A stretch of DNA of 64,000 nucleotides from Cyanobacteria bacterium SBLK (GCA_017746715.1 JAGHZQ010000065.1:62001-126000); one strand, 5' to 3'. Shown: positions 40,847 through 50,286, counted from the stretch's first letter. Notes: generated by a model from the sequence alone, not told the origin. A program made the numbers and translations.

Positions 40847-41883
40847 CGCGTTTGAATATGCAGTTCATACGTACAGAATGCTGGCTTTTCTCGTTCGATA
40901 ATTTCGCGAATTAAATCTTCAGATAGGCGATCGTCAGCTTGGAGACGCAGTAACACTTTAATATGATAGGATTTGCCGCCGCCGAGGGCATTATCGGGAC
41001 CCAACCACACGCCGCCCACCACAAAATTCTGGCTGGAACTGTCTTCAATCATGATATTGCGTTCGTCTAAACCCGTATAAATTGCCAGAAGCCAGCGCAA
41101 CCCCCGACGGGTGCCTCGCCAACGGTATAGTTTCATGGCATTGCGAAGTAGGCGACGCTGTTGTTTTTCATTCCAACGAGGATCGAGGGGCCATGCGACC
41201 CACTTGGCGATAAAAGGCAGGAGGGACTTAGGCGCAGTCAGGGGATCGAGATAAGCCCAAAGGGTGTCCGTGGTTTGCACGATGGGATCGAAGGCTTCTT
41301 CAAAAATACTGAGAAAGCGCCCCATAAAATCGCGCTCGCCGTAAAAAGCAGGCAGGAAATTGAGATAAGAACTGGGAGGGCGAATAAATAGAGATAGCAC
41401 TTGTTCGCCTAATTGTTTGGCAGTTGGCCCCGCCTTTTTGAGATAGAGACGAAACTCGAGGGAATAATTCAGTTGCAAGCGCGTGCGATCGCGATCGACG
41501 GCCAATTGATTTTCAAAGAAATCCCCCGGAACCCAAAAAGCAAGGCGACGCTGAATCTCGGTTTCGGGCTGTAAATTCTCCAAATTGTCGGGAAATTGCC
41601 AGTTTTGGGGAAATTGCCCATCAACGGTTAAATTGTCGGGAAATTCTCCATCCAGTTTCAGCTCTAAATCTAGGGGAGATTTCCAGTTATTTTCTATTCG
41701 CACCAAAACATTGCTCGACTGGCCGGGATAGAGTAAGAGATTATCATTTTGCGCGAGATTGCTTTTGACGATATCTCGCCGTCCCAACCCAGAAATCTCT
41801 CCTCCGGCCAAATCGACGGCTTCCGTTGGTTTGAGAGAAGAAACGGTTAAAGTAACGCTTGGGGTGGAAGGAGTGAGAGACAT
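40843..41883 (-). CDS. Phage-tail-like baseplate protein (P2 gpI / TIGR02242-like)
   Basis: 346 residues. The N-terminal half (1-165) is a beta-rich, Ig-like region mentioning bound partners ('SSNVLVRIENNWKSPLDLEL'). The C-terminal half has the phage tail protein I pattern: 'YLNFLPAFYGERDFMGRFL', 'FEEAFDPIVQTTDTLWAYLD', 'LLPFIAKWVAWPLDPRWNEK' and 'YRWRGTRRGLRWLLAIYTG'. In contractile injection systems this protein belongs to the baseplate/tail-fibre attachment. Last gene of a minus-strand operon with J-like and gp25-like genes (6-base and about 31-base gaps). Sheath, tube and spike genes are not in the window. Confidence 0.85.
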   Translation of the reverse strand: MSLTPSTPSVTLTVSSLKPTEAVDLAGGEISGLGRRDIVKSNLAQNDNLLLYPGQSSNVLVRIENNWKSPLDLELKLDGEFPDNLTVDGQFPQNWQFPDNLENLQPETEIQRRLAFWVPGDFFENQLAVDRDRTRLQLNYSLEFRLYLKKAGPTAKQLGEQVLSLFIRPPSSYLNFLPAFYGERDFMGRFLSIFEEAFDPIVQTTDTLWAYLDPLTAPKSLLPFIAKWVAWPLDPRWNEKQQRRLLRNAMKLYRWRGTRRGLRWLLAIYTGLDERNIMIEDSSSQNFVVGGVWLGPDNALGGGKSYHIKVLLRLQADDRLSEDLIREIIEREKPAFCTYELHIQTR

Positions 41884-41889
41884 TTTGCC

Positions 41890-44250
41890 TTAGTTAATCA
41901 ATTGAATTTCATGGCCGAAGCGATCGCTCTCCCGATTCTGTTCGCACCACGAACAAAAAATACTCCAGCGATCGAGGTCAATTTTAGTATCGACGGGTTC
42001 TAGCGTCCATGTATCGTACAGGCGAATGCTAAACAGTTGTAATTTGCCCACGCGTATTCCGGACATTTGTTGACACCAAGTAATAATATCCGATTCGTAT
42101 ACCGGAGAGCCTTGCGGCCATCCCTCTTCTTCCCATCCGCCCGTCAGGGGATTGAGAAAGCGATAGAGACCCTCGCACAGTTGTGCCTTCAGTTGTTTTC
42201 TGCGTTTTTCTCCCTCCGGGGGTTCGAGATTCGCTAATTCCTGCACGATCGCCCCTTCGAGAACAATTTCGGCTTTGACCTTCACTCCCACATATTGGGG
42301 GGCTTCGAGGCGGATTTGGATGCCGAGGGGCTTGCGATCGCTCATGTACTCGACAATTTCCCGTTTTTGCTCCTCCCTGAGAGCAAAGCGATCGGGACTT
42401 ATCCCCTCGGAAAAATCGAGGCGATCGGTCGGGAGAAGGGGATCGGGATGGGGAACGATTAAGAGGAAAACCGTACCGCCTTCATGGCGATCGCGAACGC
42501 AGTGGGCGCGAGCAACCCCACCGCAATCTCGAGCGATGCGCTCGAAATCCTCTGGCATAACGGCAGATTCCCGGGTTCGTAGAAGTTTGGGAATGCCAAT
42601 AATTGCTTGTTCTAAAGATTGAGCATCTTCCCCACCCCGTGCGGCTTCGTAGTTGGTGACGCTTTTAATATAGGGAATGGCAGATTTGATCGTTGTCAGT
42701 TTTTGGGGTTGTACGTTGCCTCGCTTTCCTCCCCCCGTGCGATAGGTTCGCATATAAATTTCCGACCCTCGGGGGGGAATGCGTCCGTATTGCCATTCGA
42801 GGGCAGTGTTTTCATATTCTCCTGGAGGGAGGGCGGGACTCGTCGCGTCGAGGGCTCCTCGACCCCGCAAAGCCAAGCGCCCTCCCGGTTGGCGGTAAAT
42901 GCGTTCTTGGGTTTGCCGTTTAATGCGTCCGGGTTCGCGAATGAGGGGGCCGAATTGCACTTCCCCGGCCTGCAAATTGAGGAGATAGTGCGGGCTGCGA
43001 TAGTTGGAATCCCCAAAATCCGGCACTTCTTCCCAGTTTTCCCTTTCCCCGTCGAGCAAGCGGACTTGAATGTATTCACCTTTGTCGCGATCGCATTCAA
43101 GGATGGGATTTCCCTGTAAGGGAAAGCGCTGTCCGGGTTTGCCATCGCTAACTCCCAACAATTCATTCTCGACTCGCACGCATTCGCTCGCCGTGACGGC
43201 AGCTCCAATCGCTCGAACTTTCATGCCGCGAATTTGAGGGGATTGCCTGTACTGATTGCTGGCATAATTTTCCTCATCGGTTTCGTAGATGCAGCGCAGC
43301 CAATGCCCGGTATAGGGGGTTCCCAAACTGGTTTCCGGCCATTGTTGGGGGAGGTGCAAGATCGTATCGGCCCCCTCTGTTACGGGATTAATCCCCGCAT
43401 CTTCAGCATCGTGAAAGCTAAATCCTTGGGTGCGATCGTCTTGGGGTTGGCGGAGAATATCTCTTTGCCAAAGATTGCCATCCCAGGCTTCCCAACGCAG
43501 AGGGGGATTTTTGGGATCGATTCCCGTTCCTGTTGCGGCTTGTCCTTTAAAAGTGATTGCTAGAACGTGACCTTTAAGCGGATCTTTTCTCTCTCTTTCC
43601 CCTTCCGCTAATTCTTCTCCCAAAACCAGATAGAAACAATTACCCGAGATAAAATTGGGAAATAAGGCAACTTCGCCAACTTCTCTCGTCCAATTGTCTA
43701 ATTGTTCGGCATTCGGACGGGTTTCTCCAAGATATAAAACAGCAAGAGGATTATCTGGGGGAACAATATCCGGTGGAACGGTACTATCATCGGCAACCAA
43801 GAGATATTTTAAAGCTGGAGGCGCGATCGTGAGTTCTCGATCGGTGGTAAAGATAATCGCGGGGTTCGTTTCCGTACGAACCGTAGCGACTTCTGTTCGT
43901 TCTTCTACCACAATGCGGCGACTTTGTTCTTTCGAGAGATAAAAGGTTAGTTCGACGGCGGCCGCTTTAGGAGGGTCGAGGGAAATTCCCAGAAGTTCCA
44001 GAAAAGTGATGTAATTTCTCAGCGGAACTTGATTGAATCGGAGCAAGACTTGATCTGTCAGCCAAGCAAAGAGTTCGATGAGGGTAATACCGGGATCGCC
44101 GGGGTTGTGATTCGTCCATTCCGGACAATAGCGAGGAATTCGCAGAATGCATTCTGCGACGAGATCTTCAAATTTACGGTCGTCTAGATCGGGTTTGGGG
44201 AGGGTTTTGAGGAGTTTCTTCAGTTGTTCCTCATCAAAGTTACTATTCAA
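41890..44250 (-). CDS. Putative baseplate assembly protein (gpJ-like, TIGR02243 type)
   Basis: About 786 residues. A TTG at 44250 has AAAGGA nine bases upstream; an alternative TTG at 44271 adds 7 residues. The N-terminus 'CPEWTNHNPGDPGITLIELFAWLTDQ' is the hallmark of baseplate J-like proteins of phage tails and contractile injection systems. The C-terminal 'TRESAVMPEDFERIARDCGG' and 'SDRKPLGIQIRLEAPQYV' segments also match this family. It forms the wedge of the baseplate. Operon order gp25-like, J-like, I-like is the conserved baseplate block of eCIS, including the thylakoid-associated systems reported in cyanobacteria. Confidence 0.88.
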   Translation of the reverse strand: MNSNFDEEQLKKLLKTLPKPDLDDRKFEDLVAECILRIPRYCPEWTNHNPGDPGITLIELFAWLTDQVLLRFNQVPLRNYITFLELLGISLDPPKAAAVELTFYLSKEQSRRIVVEERTEVATVRTETNPAIIFTTDRELTIAPPALKYLLVADDSTVPPDIVPPDNPLAVLYLGETRPNAEQLDNWTREVGEVALFPNFISGNCFYLVLGEELAEGERERKDPLKGHVLAITFKGQAATGTGIDPKNPPLRWEAWDGNLWQRDILRQPQDDRTQGFSFHDAEDAGINPVTEGADTILHLPQQWPETSLGTPYTGHWLRCIYETDEENYASNQYRQSPQIRGMKVRAIGAAVTASECVRVENELLGVSDGKPGQRFPLQGNPILECDRDKGEYIQVRLLDGERENWEEVPDFGDSNYRSPHYLLNLQAGEVQFGPLIREPGRIKRQTQERIYRQPGGRLALRGRGALDATSPALPPGEYENTALEWQYGRIPPRGSEIYMRTYRTGGGKRGNVQPQKLTTIKSAIPYIKSVTNYEAARGGEDAQSLEQAIIGIPKLLRTRESAVMPEDFERIARDCGGVARAHCVRDRHEGGTVFLLIVPHPDPLLPTDRLDFSEGISPDRFALREEQKREIVEYMSDRKPLGIQIRLEAPQYVGVKVKAEIVLEGAIVQELANLEPPEGEKRRKQLKAQLCEGLYRFLNPLTGGWEEEGWPQGSPVYESDIITWCQQMSGIRVGKLQLFSIRLYDTWTLEPVDTKIDLDRWSIFCSWCEQNRESDRFGHEIQLIN

Positions 44251-44281
44251 GGTAGCGTGTCCTTTTCGCAATAGCTTGCGC

Positions 44282-44710
44282 CTAATAATCTAAGAGTTCT
44301 CCTTCGAGGATTTCGGGATCGCGATCGCCCTGCAAATAAAAAGGATAAACCAAACTGCGGGGTTCGAGGCTATTTTTGGGTTGATAAACGATGTTAATTT
44401 CCACGCTTCCTCTCGCGGGATCGGGTTCGACGCTCACGCTCTTGAGGATAATGCGCGGTTCCCAACGTTCGATCGCTTCTTCTACGTAAAGCCGAATTTT
44501 CAGCAGGGTATCGATATTTAAGGGTTCAAAGACTAATTCTGCCAGACGAGAGCCGAAATCGGGACGATAGACTCGCTCTCCTATGTTCGTCCGCAGAATG
44601 ATATAAATGGATTCTTCTAGGTTTCGTTCGCTAGAGGATAGTTGCAATCCACCTTGAGGATTGACATTTAAGGGATCGCCCAATCCAGAGCCGATATAGT
44701 CGAGTTCCAT
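44282..44710 (-). CDS. GPW/gp25-family baseplate wedge protein
   Basis: 142 residues from ATG 44710; the frame extends to 44764 but the family-like start 'MELDYIGSGLGDPLNVN' is used. gp25 lysozyme-like fold without catalytic residues: 'LEESIYIILRTNIGERVYRP', 'FGSRLAELVFEPLN', 'AIERWEPRIILKSV'. It joins the J-like protein at the core of the contractile-tail baseplate. First gene of the three-gene minus-strand block; 83 bases separate its start from the divergent hypothetical gene at 44794. Confidence 0.88.
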   Translation of the reverse strand: MELDYIGSGLGDPLNVNPQGGLQLSSSERNLEESIYIILRTNIGERVYRPDFGSRLAELVFEPLNIDTLLKIRLYVEEAIERWEPRIILKSVSVEPDPARGSVEINIVYQPKNSLEPRSLVYPFYLQGDRDPEILEGELLDY

Positions 44711-44793
44711 AATCGCGAGATAGAAAAAACGAGTAAGAGCGATCGCGGTTTGGTTGCAATACAATTGCGATTATAGTCTTTTTTCCTGCTTAA

Positions 44794-45408
44794 ATGAATG
44801 ATTTTTCAGAGCCGCTACTCGAGTCGTTTGAATCATTTTCTCGCACCCTTGCCGAATTAGAGGGCAAGGGTTTAGAGGAGCGATCGATTCGAGGGATTTT
44901 TATGCTAACTCAAAGGATGGCCGAGATGGGCGATCGCTGCAAAGAATTTAGCGAGGCAATGGTGGAAACGGGATTGGAAGAGAAGGCAAGGCAGTTCGAT
45001 CGCTCCTTTGAATTCAAGAAGGTTCAAGAGCAGCTTAAACGTTTGATTTTTGCCTGTCAGGGAAAATCTTCCTATGCGGTAAAGGATTTACAAGCGCTGA
45101 TTTGGACGTGGAAACGAGATTTTCAAGACTTGCTGGAGGGGATTGCGCGATCGGAGAAACAAAGCCAAATCAAGGCAAAACCCGCAAATTTATTATTGCG
45201 CTTGCAAAACTTACAAAATGAGGTGTTTAATAGTTCCCGTGAAAATGGATTAAAATTATCTTTGTTAAAGCGATTGATGAGCTTGGAGGAAAGTCTTCAA
45301 TCTTTAGAGAAGCAATTAGAACAAGAGGAGATAGAATGGGAATCTTTGGATTATCCATTGAATGAAATTAACGCGAAACTGACAGCGATCGCAACAGAGT
45401 TAAATTGA
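44794..45408 (+). CDS. Helical hypothetical protein next to the injection-system genes
   Basis: 204 residues, helical with heptad-like stretches ('LMSLEESLQSLEKQLEQEE'), no signal peptide or membrane segments. Divergent from the gp25-like gene, sharing an 83-base promoter interval, so co-regulation with the baseplate operon is possible. No family was recognised. Confidence 0.6.
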   Translation: MNDFSEPLLESFESFSRTLAELEGKGLEERSIRGIFMLTQRMAEMGDRCKEFSEAMVETGLEEKARQFDRSFEFKKVQEQLKRLIFACQGKSSYAVKDLQALIWTWKRDFQDLLEGIARSEKQSQIKAKPANLLLRLQNLQNEVFNSSRENGLKLSLLKRLMSLEESLQSLEKQLEQEEIEWESLDYPLNEINAKLTAIATELN

Positions 45409-45437
45409 GAAAGCAACGAATTGCGATCGCTTTTCTT

Positions 45438-47489
45438 TTATCCCAAAGTTGCCGTTAAAAAAGCCCAGCGATCGCCAATCTCTTCAATAATTTTCGCGGT
45501 AGGTTTTCCCGCACCGTGTCCCGCTTTGGTTTCGATACGAATGAGTACCGGGCGATCGCCGGCATGACATTCTTGCAAAGTGGCGGCAAATTTGAAACTA
45601 TGGGCGGGAACGACGCGATCGTCGCGATCGGCAGTCGTAATTAAAGTCGCAGGATAAATCGTTCCCGAGTTTAAATTATGCAGGGGAGAATAGGCTGATA
45701 ATACTTTAAATTCTTCTTCATTTTCCGGCGAACCGTAATCCGAACACCACGCCCAACCAATCGTAAATTTAGGAAAGCGCAACATATCCATAACACCTAC
45801 TGCCGGTAATGCTGCTGCAAATAAATCCGGGCGTTGAGTCATGCAAGCACCCACCAACAAACCCCCGTTACTTCCTCCACCGATCGCAAGGTTTTGCGTT
45901 GAAGTATATTCATTTTCAATCAACCATTCCGCAGCAGCGATAAAGTCATCAAAAACATTTTGCTTGTTTAATTTCATCCCTGCTTGATGCCATGTTTCCC
46001 CATATTCGCCCCCTCCCCGCAAGTTGGGAACGGCATAAATTCCTCCCATTTCCATCCAGACAAGATTGGCAACCGAAAAAATAGGGGTTAGAGAGACATT
46101 AAAACCGCCATAACCATATAAATAGGTTGGATTGCTTCCATTTTTCTCAATTTCTTTATGATGGACTAAGAACATGGGGATTTTTGTGCCATCTTTACTG
46201 GAATAAAATATTTGTTCTACGGTATATTGTTCGGGATCGAAATCAACATTCGACTGACGAAATCGCGTACTTTCTCCCGTTACTATATCGTAATGATAAA
46301 TTGTTGTTGGAGTTGTAAAACTGGTGAAGGAATAAAAGGTTTCCGTATGGTTTCGCTTGCCGTTAAAACCTCCTGCCGAACCAATTCCGGGCAACTCAAT
46401 TTCTCGAATCAAATCCCCATCAAGAGTAAAAATTTTTAGGGTCGTATAAGCATCTTTGAGATAGTTCAAAATAAAGCGATCGCTCAAGGTACTGACATCT
46501 TTTAATGTTTCCGAACCTTCCGGAATAATTTCTAGCCAATTTTCGGGTTCGGGACGATTGAGATCGATCGCAATTAAACGCCCGCGAGGGGCATCGAGAT
46601 CCGTCAGAAACCAAAAGAGAGAACCCTCATTATCAATGAAACTATAATCAGCTTCAAATTGATCGATCAGTTCGATAACTTCTCCATTTTTCTTTTGTAA
46701 ATCTTTATAAAAAATCAAATTTCGAGAATCCGTTCCCAGCCAAACGCTGATAATTAAATACTTCCCATCATCTGTAACATTACCGCTAAATCCCCATTCT
46801 TTGCGATCGGGACGATGGTAGATTAAAATATCCTCAGATTGTTCCGTTCCTAAGCGATGATAGTAAAGTTTTTGGCAATAATTAACATCCTCAAATTGCG
46901 TTTTTTCGTTAGGTTCGTCATAGCGACTGTAGAAGAATCCTAGAGAGTCATGAGTCCAGCAAGCACCGGAAAATTTACTCCATTTCAGCAAATCGCTTAA
47001 GTCTTTCTTGGTTTCGATATCTTTGAGTTTCCATTCTTGCCAATCCGATCCCGATCGCGAGAGACTATAAGCGGCAAATCGACCATCTTCGCTAATAGAA
47101 AGACTGGATAGCGCAATCGTTCCATCCTCGGAAAATTGGTTGGGATCGAGCAGGACTTCTGGCTCATCTTCTAAATTCTTGAGAGTATAGATAACATTTT
47201 GATTTTGCAACCCGTCATTTTTAGAATAAAAATAGCGATCGCCTTGTTTCCAAGGCGTTCCATATTTCTCATAATTCCAAAGTTGGGTAACGCGACTTTT
47301 TATAGTTTCTCGTTTGGGAATATTTTCTAAATAAGCGAAGGTAATCTGATTCTGCGCCTCAATCCACCCTCGGGTTTCTTCGGTATTGGGATCTTCTAAC
47401 CAACGATAGGGATCTTTAACTTCAACACCGTGGTAAATGTCGATCTGTTCTGCTTTTCGCGTGACGGGATAGGACAAAGATTGAGTCAT
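45438..47489 (-). CDS. Prolyl oligopeptidase (S9A)
   Basis: 683 residues from ATG 47489 (an upstream in-frame start at 47513 is less family-like). N-terminal 'YPVTRKAEQIDIYHGVEVKDPYRWLED' is the typical S9A opening, followed by a seven-bladed propeller. The C-terminal hydrolase has the catalytic Ser in 'LAIGGGSNGGLLVGA', Asp in 'ADRDDRVVPAHSFKF' and His in 'ETKAGHGAGKP'. It cleaves short peptides after proline in the cytosol; no signal peptide is present. Monocistronic on the minus strand, just downstream of a truncated kinase remnant. Confidence 0.93.
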   Translation of the reverse strand: MTQSLSYPVTRKAEQIDIYHGVEVKDPYRWLEDPNTEETRGWIEAQNQITFAYLENIPKRETIKSRVTQLWNYEKYGTPWKQGDRYFYSKNDGLQNQNVIYTLKNLEDEPEVLLDPNQFSEDGTIALSSLSISEDGRFAAYSLSRSGSDWQEWKLKDIETKKDLSDLLKWSKFSGACWTHDSLGFFYSRYDEPNEKTQFEDVNYCQKLYYHRLGTEQSEDILIYHRPDRKEWGFSGNVTDDGKYLIISVWLGTDSRNLIFYKDLQKKNGEVIELIDQFEADYSFIDNEGSLFWFLTDLDAPRGRLIAIDLNRPEPENWLEIIPEGSETLKDVSTLSDRFILNYLKDAYTTLKIFTLDGDLIREIELPGIGSAGGFNGKRNHTETFYSFTSFTTPTTIYHYDIVTGESTRFRQSNVDFDPEQYTVEQIFYSSKDGTKIPMFLVHHKEIEKNGSNPTYLYGYGGFNVSLTPIFSVANLVWMEMGGIYAVPNLRGGGEYGETWHQAGMKLNKQNVFDDFIAAAEWLIENEYTSTQNLAIGGGSNGGLLVGACMTQRPDLFAAALPAVGVMDMLRFPKFTIGWAWCSDYGSPENEEEFKVLSAYSPLHNLNSGTIYPATLITTADRDDRVVPAHSFKFAATLQECHAGDRPVLIRIETKAGHGAGKPTAKIIEEIGDRWAFLTATLG

Positions 47490-47505
47490 TATGGTTGTGT
47501 GATGA

Positions 47506-47778
47506 TTAAGCAAGGAGAGGTTGAAGCGGAATCTCGATCTCGAACTCCGTTCCTTCTCCTAAGATTGAAGTACATTGTAACGTCCCTTTGTGTTTTTCGG
47601 TGAAAATTTGATAACTAATCGATAAACCCATTCCCGTTCCCTGTCCGACGGGTTTTGTCGTGAAAAATGGATCGAATATTTTGCGCTGAAGGGTCTCGCT
47701 CATGCCGATACCATTTAAAGAGTTCTCTATTTGAGAATAAGCAACTTGGCGAACTTTCTCTTGGAGAAATCGACGTAA
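47506..47778 (-). pseudogene. Truncated histidine kinase remnant (HATPase C-terminus)
   Basis: An open stretch of about 90 codons encodes only the end of a histidine kinase ATPase domain: 'NGIGMSETLQRKIFDPFFTT', then 'GQGTGMGLSISYQIFTEKH' and 'GEGTEFEIEIP'. There is no H-box, no N-box, and the G1 Asp has become Leu ('SLNGIGM' instead of 'DNGIGM'). A stop codon lies directly upstream in frame (47779-47781). A 65-residue ORF could start at 47703, but a lone ATPase tail would not be functional. This is a decayed gene. Confidence 0.75.
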
Positions 47779-47811
47779 CTAATGAAAGTATTGATGCCGA
47801 TCTCTTAGCTG

Positions 47812-47991
47812 AATATACCAACACTCATACTGAATACTCCAGATATAGAAGTAGTTTTGAATGCTAGTTTACGAGATCGATGTTATAAGAAAACAATGGA
47901 TGGTAAAACTAATGAAACTGAAAATATACTTGAATATCTAGAAAAAATCTTCTCTCGACGTTTATCTCCTAGTCAAGCTCCTCAGTACTGA
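47812..47991 (+). pseudogene. Possible decayed or frameshifted coding fragment
   Basis: An uninterrupted frame without a good start encodes protein-like sequence ending '...NASLRDRCYKKTMDGK' and 'ENILEYLEKIFSRRLS'. An adjacent frame just upstream (to 47867) reads 'IDVTNESIDADLLAEYTNT'. The two may be halves of one small gene broken by a frameshift. Weak evidence; located between the kinase remnant and the WD40 kinase gene. Confidence 0.2.
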
Positions 47992-48022
47992 GACATTATT
48001 CAAAGTTGAAGGGAAAGAAAAC

Positions 48023-49819
48023 TCAAACATTTACAGTAGAGCGATCGCCCTGCTCCCAAATCCTCACCGTTTTATCAAAACTCCCACTCGCCAAAAGATG
48101 ACCATCGGGATGAAACGCCAACCCCTTCACCGCCCCGTGATGTTCCGTTAAAGTGAGAAAATCTTTCCCCGTTGCCACCTGCCAGAATTTAATCGTCCCA
48201 TCTTCGCACCCACTGGCTAAAATACGACCATCGGGACTAAAAGCGATCGCTCCGACTCCCTTTTGATGACCCGTTAAACTTGCCTTTGCCTTCCCCGTTT
48301 CCACCTCCCATAACTTAATCATCCGATCTTGAGAACTGCTGGCCAAAATCTTCCCATCCGGACTAAACGCGATCGCCGTTACCCCCGCAAATGTCCCAGA
48401 ATGCCCTTGAAATCGAGCAATTTCTTCTCCCGTTTCCACCTGCCACAAGCGAAGGATTTTATCCAACCCTCCCCCCGCCAAAAGTTGGCCGTCCGGACTA
48501 AACGCCAGACACCACATCCCCTCGGGACTGTTTAACAACCCTTCCTTTTCCTTCCCTTCTCGCAAACGTATCCCCTTTCCCGTTCCCCCACTGGCTAAAA
48601 TGCGACCGTCGGGACTCAAGGCCACGCACAGCACTCCCCCCAGATCGCGAAACACCGCGATCGCTTTTCCTTGGAGAAATTGCCAAATCTTGACACTGCG
48701 ATCCAAACTCCCCGTAACCAACTTTGACCCGTCGGTGCTAAATGCGAGGGAAGAAACGCTGTTTTCAAATCCGGTTAAGGTGCAAATGCTCCATAATGCT
48801 TGCATCGGCCAGAGATTCACCGTGCGATCGCGACTGCTGCTGGCCAAAATCTTACCATCGGGACTGAAGGCGACCCCGGTAATGCCGTCAATATGCCCTG
48901 TAAGGACGTGGAGGCACTGCCAATCCTTCGGTAGGAACTGGGAATCGGGCGACCCCTTCAACACCTCTAAAACCGCCTTTGCCGAAGGATAGCGATCGCG
49001 AGTCGCCCTCGCCAGCATCCCGTCTAAAATTGCAGCAAAGCGATCGCTAACGGGACTCGATAATCTCTCGCGCCATTGCCATTGCGCCGCCCCCACGTCA
49101 TACAATTCCAGAGGCTCGATTCCCGTCAGTAAATGCAGGCAAGTCACTGCCAAACTATAGAGATCGCTGCTGTAGGAGACTTGTCCGAATGCCTGTTCCG
49201 GTGCTGAATACCCCACCGTCCCGATACTCGTTCCCTTCTTTTTTAATGCCGTTTCCGTCGCGTATTTCGCCGCCCCAAAATCTACTAAAACTAAAGCCTC
49301 ATCGGACTGACGGCGAATGATATTATCGGGTTTGATATCTCGATGAATGACCTTACCCTCATGGACGAATTCTAGAACCGATAGCAGATCGCTCAACATC
49401 TCCCGTACTTCCGACTCGGAAAACTTGCCCTTTTTCTGTAATTCTTCCGCCAAATTGTCCCCCGCGATCGCCTCCTGTACGATATACTGCTGCCGATCCT
49501 GCTCGAAATGGGCGTAAAGTTCGGGAATTTGCGGGTGTTTCCCCAACTCGTCCAACCGCATCGCCTCCTGTTGGAAAAGATCGGCAGCTTTTTGCCAATT
49601 CCCCTGCTCTTGGGGATAAAATTGTTTGACGACACAGAGGGGATAAGAGGGTTTGTACTCGTCCCGTGCCAAAAACGTGCGCCCGAATCCTCCCGAGGCG
49701 ATCTCCCCCGTCAGTCGATAGCGTTGGGCGAGGAGTAGCTTCGTCCCGCAATGGTGGCAAAAATTAGCCTTGTCGGTATTGATAGGTTTGGTACAGTCTG
49801 GATTGGGGCAGTAGCTCAT
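48023..49819 (-). CDS. Zinc-ribbon Ser/Thr protein kinase with WD40 repeats
   Basis: 598 residues. N-terminal zinc ribbon 'CPNPDCTKPINTDKANFCHHCG' type (four Cys in C-x4-C and C-x2-C spacing, residues 4-24). The kinase domain (about 32-295) has 'GEIASGGFGRTFLARD', Lys in 'VVKQF', 'VIHRDIKPDNIIRR', 'VDFGAAKYA' and 'GTVGYSAPEQAFGQVSYSSD'. Six or seven WD40 repeats follow (about 305-595), each with 'LAFSPDGxxLASGS'-like cores ending in W-D/W-x. All catalytic residues are present. The propeller probably recruits substrates. This architecture is common in multicellular cyanobacteria. Soluble, apparently monocistronic. Confidence 0.93.
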   Translation of the reverse strand: MSYCPNPDCTKPINTDKANFCHHCGTKLLLAQRYRLTGEIASGGFGRTFLARDEYKPSYPLCVVKQFYPQEQGNWQKAADLFQQEAMRLDELGKHPQIPELYAHFEQDRQQYIVQEAIAGDNLAEELQKKGKFSESEVREMLSDLLSVLEFVHEGKVIHRDIKPDNIIRRQSDEALVLVDFGAAKYATETALKKKGTSIGTVGYSAPEQAFGQVSYSSDLYSLAVTCLHLLTGIEPLELYDVGAAQWQWRERLSSPVSDRFAAILDGMLARATRDRYPSAKAVLEVLKGSPDSQFLPKDWQCLHVLTGHIDGITGVAFSPDGKILASSSRDRTVNLWPMQALWSICTLTGFENSVSSLAFSTDGSKLVTGSLDRSVKIWQFLQGKAIAVFRDLGGVLCVALSPDGRILASGGTGKGIRLREGKEKEGLLNSPEGMWCLAFSPDGQLLAGGGLDKILRLWQVETGEEIARFQGHSGTFAGVTAIAFSPDGKILASSSQDRMIKLWEVETGKAKASLTGHQKGVGAIAFSPDGRILASGCEDGTIKFWQVATGKDFLTLTEHHGAVKGLAFHPDGHLLASGSFDKTVRIWEQGDRSTVNV

Positions 49820-49947
49820 GAAACACTGGGAGATTGTTCCAACTTTAACAAAATTTCTTGAATTCCCCCGTTAGAAACGCCTCCCTCTCTCTGTAAGATT
49901 TATAGAGATAGAGATAAATTCATCGATCGCTCATGAGGAGTTAAGCC

Positions 49948-50286
49948 TTGAAGAAAGTAGAAGCCATCATCCGACCCTTTAAACTTGATGAAGTGAAGAT
50001 TGCTCTCGTGAATGCCGGAATTGTCGGTATGACCGTTTCTGAAGTACGCGGTTTTGGACGGCAAAAGGGTCAAACCGAACGCTATCGGGGTTCGGAATAC
50101 ACTGTAGAGTTTTTGCAAAAACTCAAAATAGAAGTGGTGGTCGAAGATCATCAAGTTGATATGGTCGTCGACAAAATTATCACGGCAGCCAAAACGGGAG
50201 AGATCGGCGACGGCAAAATTTTTGTGACCCCCGTCGAAGAAATCATCCGCATTCGCACGGGAGAAAAAAATCTCGAAGCAGTTTAG
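49948..50286 (+). CDS. glnB: Nitrogen regulatory protein PII
   Basis: 112 residues, the standard PII length, starting at TTG 49948 behind a clear AGGAG (8-base spacing). 'MKKVEAIIRPFKLDEVKIAL' is the canonical N-terminus. The T-loop 'GRQKGQTERYRGSEYTVEFL' contains Ser49, phosphorylated in cyanobacteria, and Tyr51; the B-loop is 'TAAKTGEIGDGKIFV' and the C-loop is 'IRIRTGE'. The trimer senses 2-oxoglutarate and ATP/ADP and controls NAGK, PipX and transporters. I looked for an NtcA site (GTA-N8-TAC) upstream and found no convincing one. Confidence 0.97.
   Translation: MKKVEAIIRPFKLDEVKIALVNAGIVGMTVSEVRGFGRQKGQTERYRGSEYTVEFLQKLKIEVVVEDHQVDMVVDKIITAAKTGEIGDGKIFVTPVEEIIRIRTGEKNLEAV

Noticed and set aside
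42619..43119. 166-codon plus-strand ORF inside the baseplate J-like gene
   Set aside because: Shadow of the well-supported minus-strand gene.
47667..47867. 66-codon plus-strand ORF overlapping the kinase remnant
   Set aside because: Most of it is antisense to the recognisable histidine kinase tail; only its end may belong to a decayed fragment.
49860..49947. NtcA binding site upstream of glnB
   Set aside because: GTAAGATTTATAGA resembles half of GTA-N8-TAC but lacks the TAC half-site.
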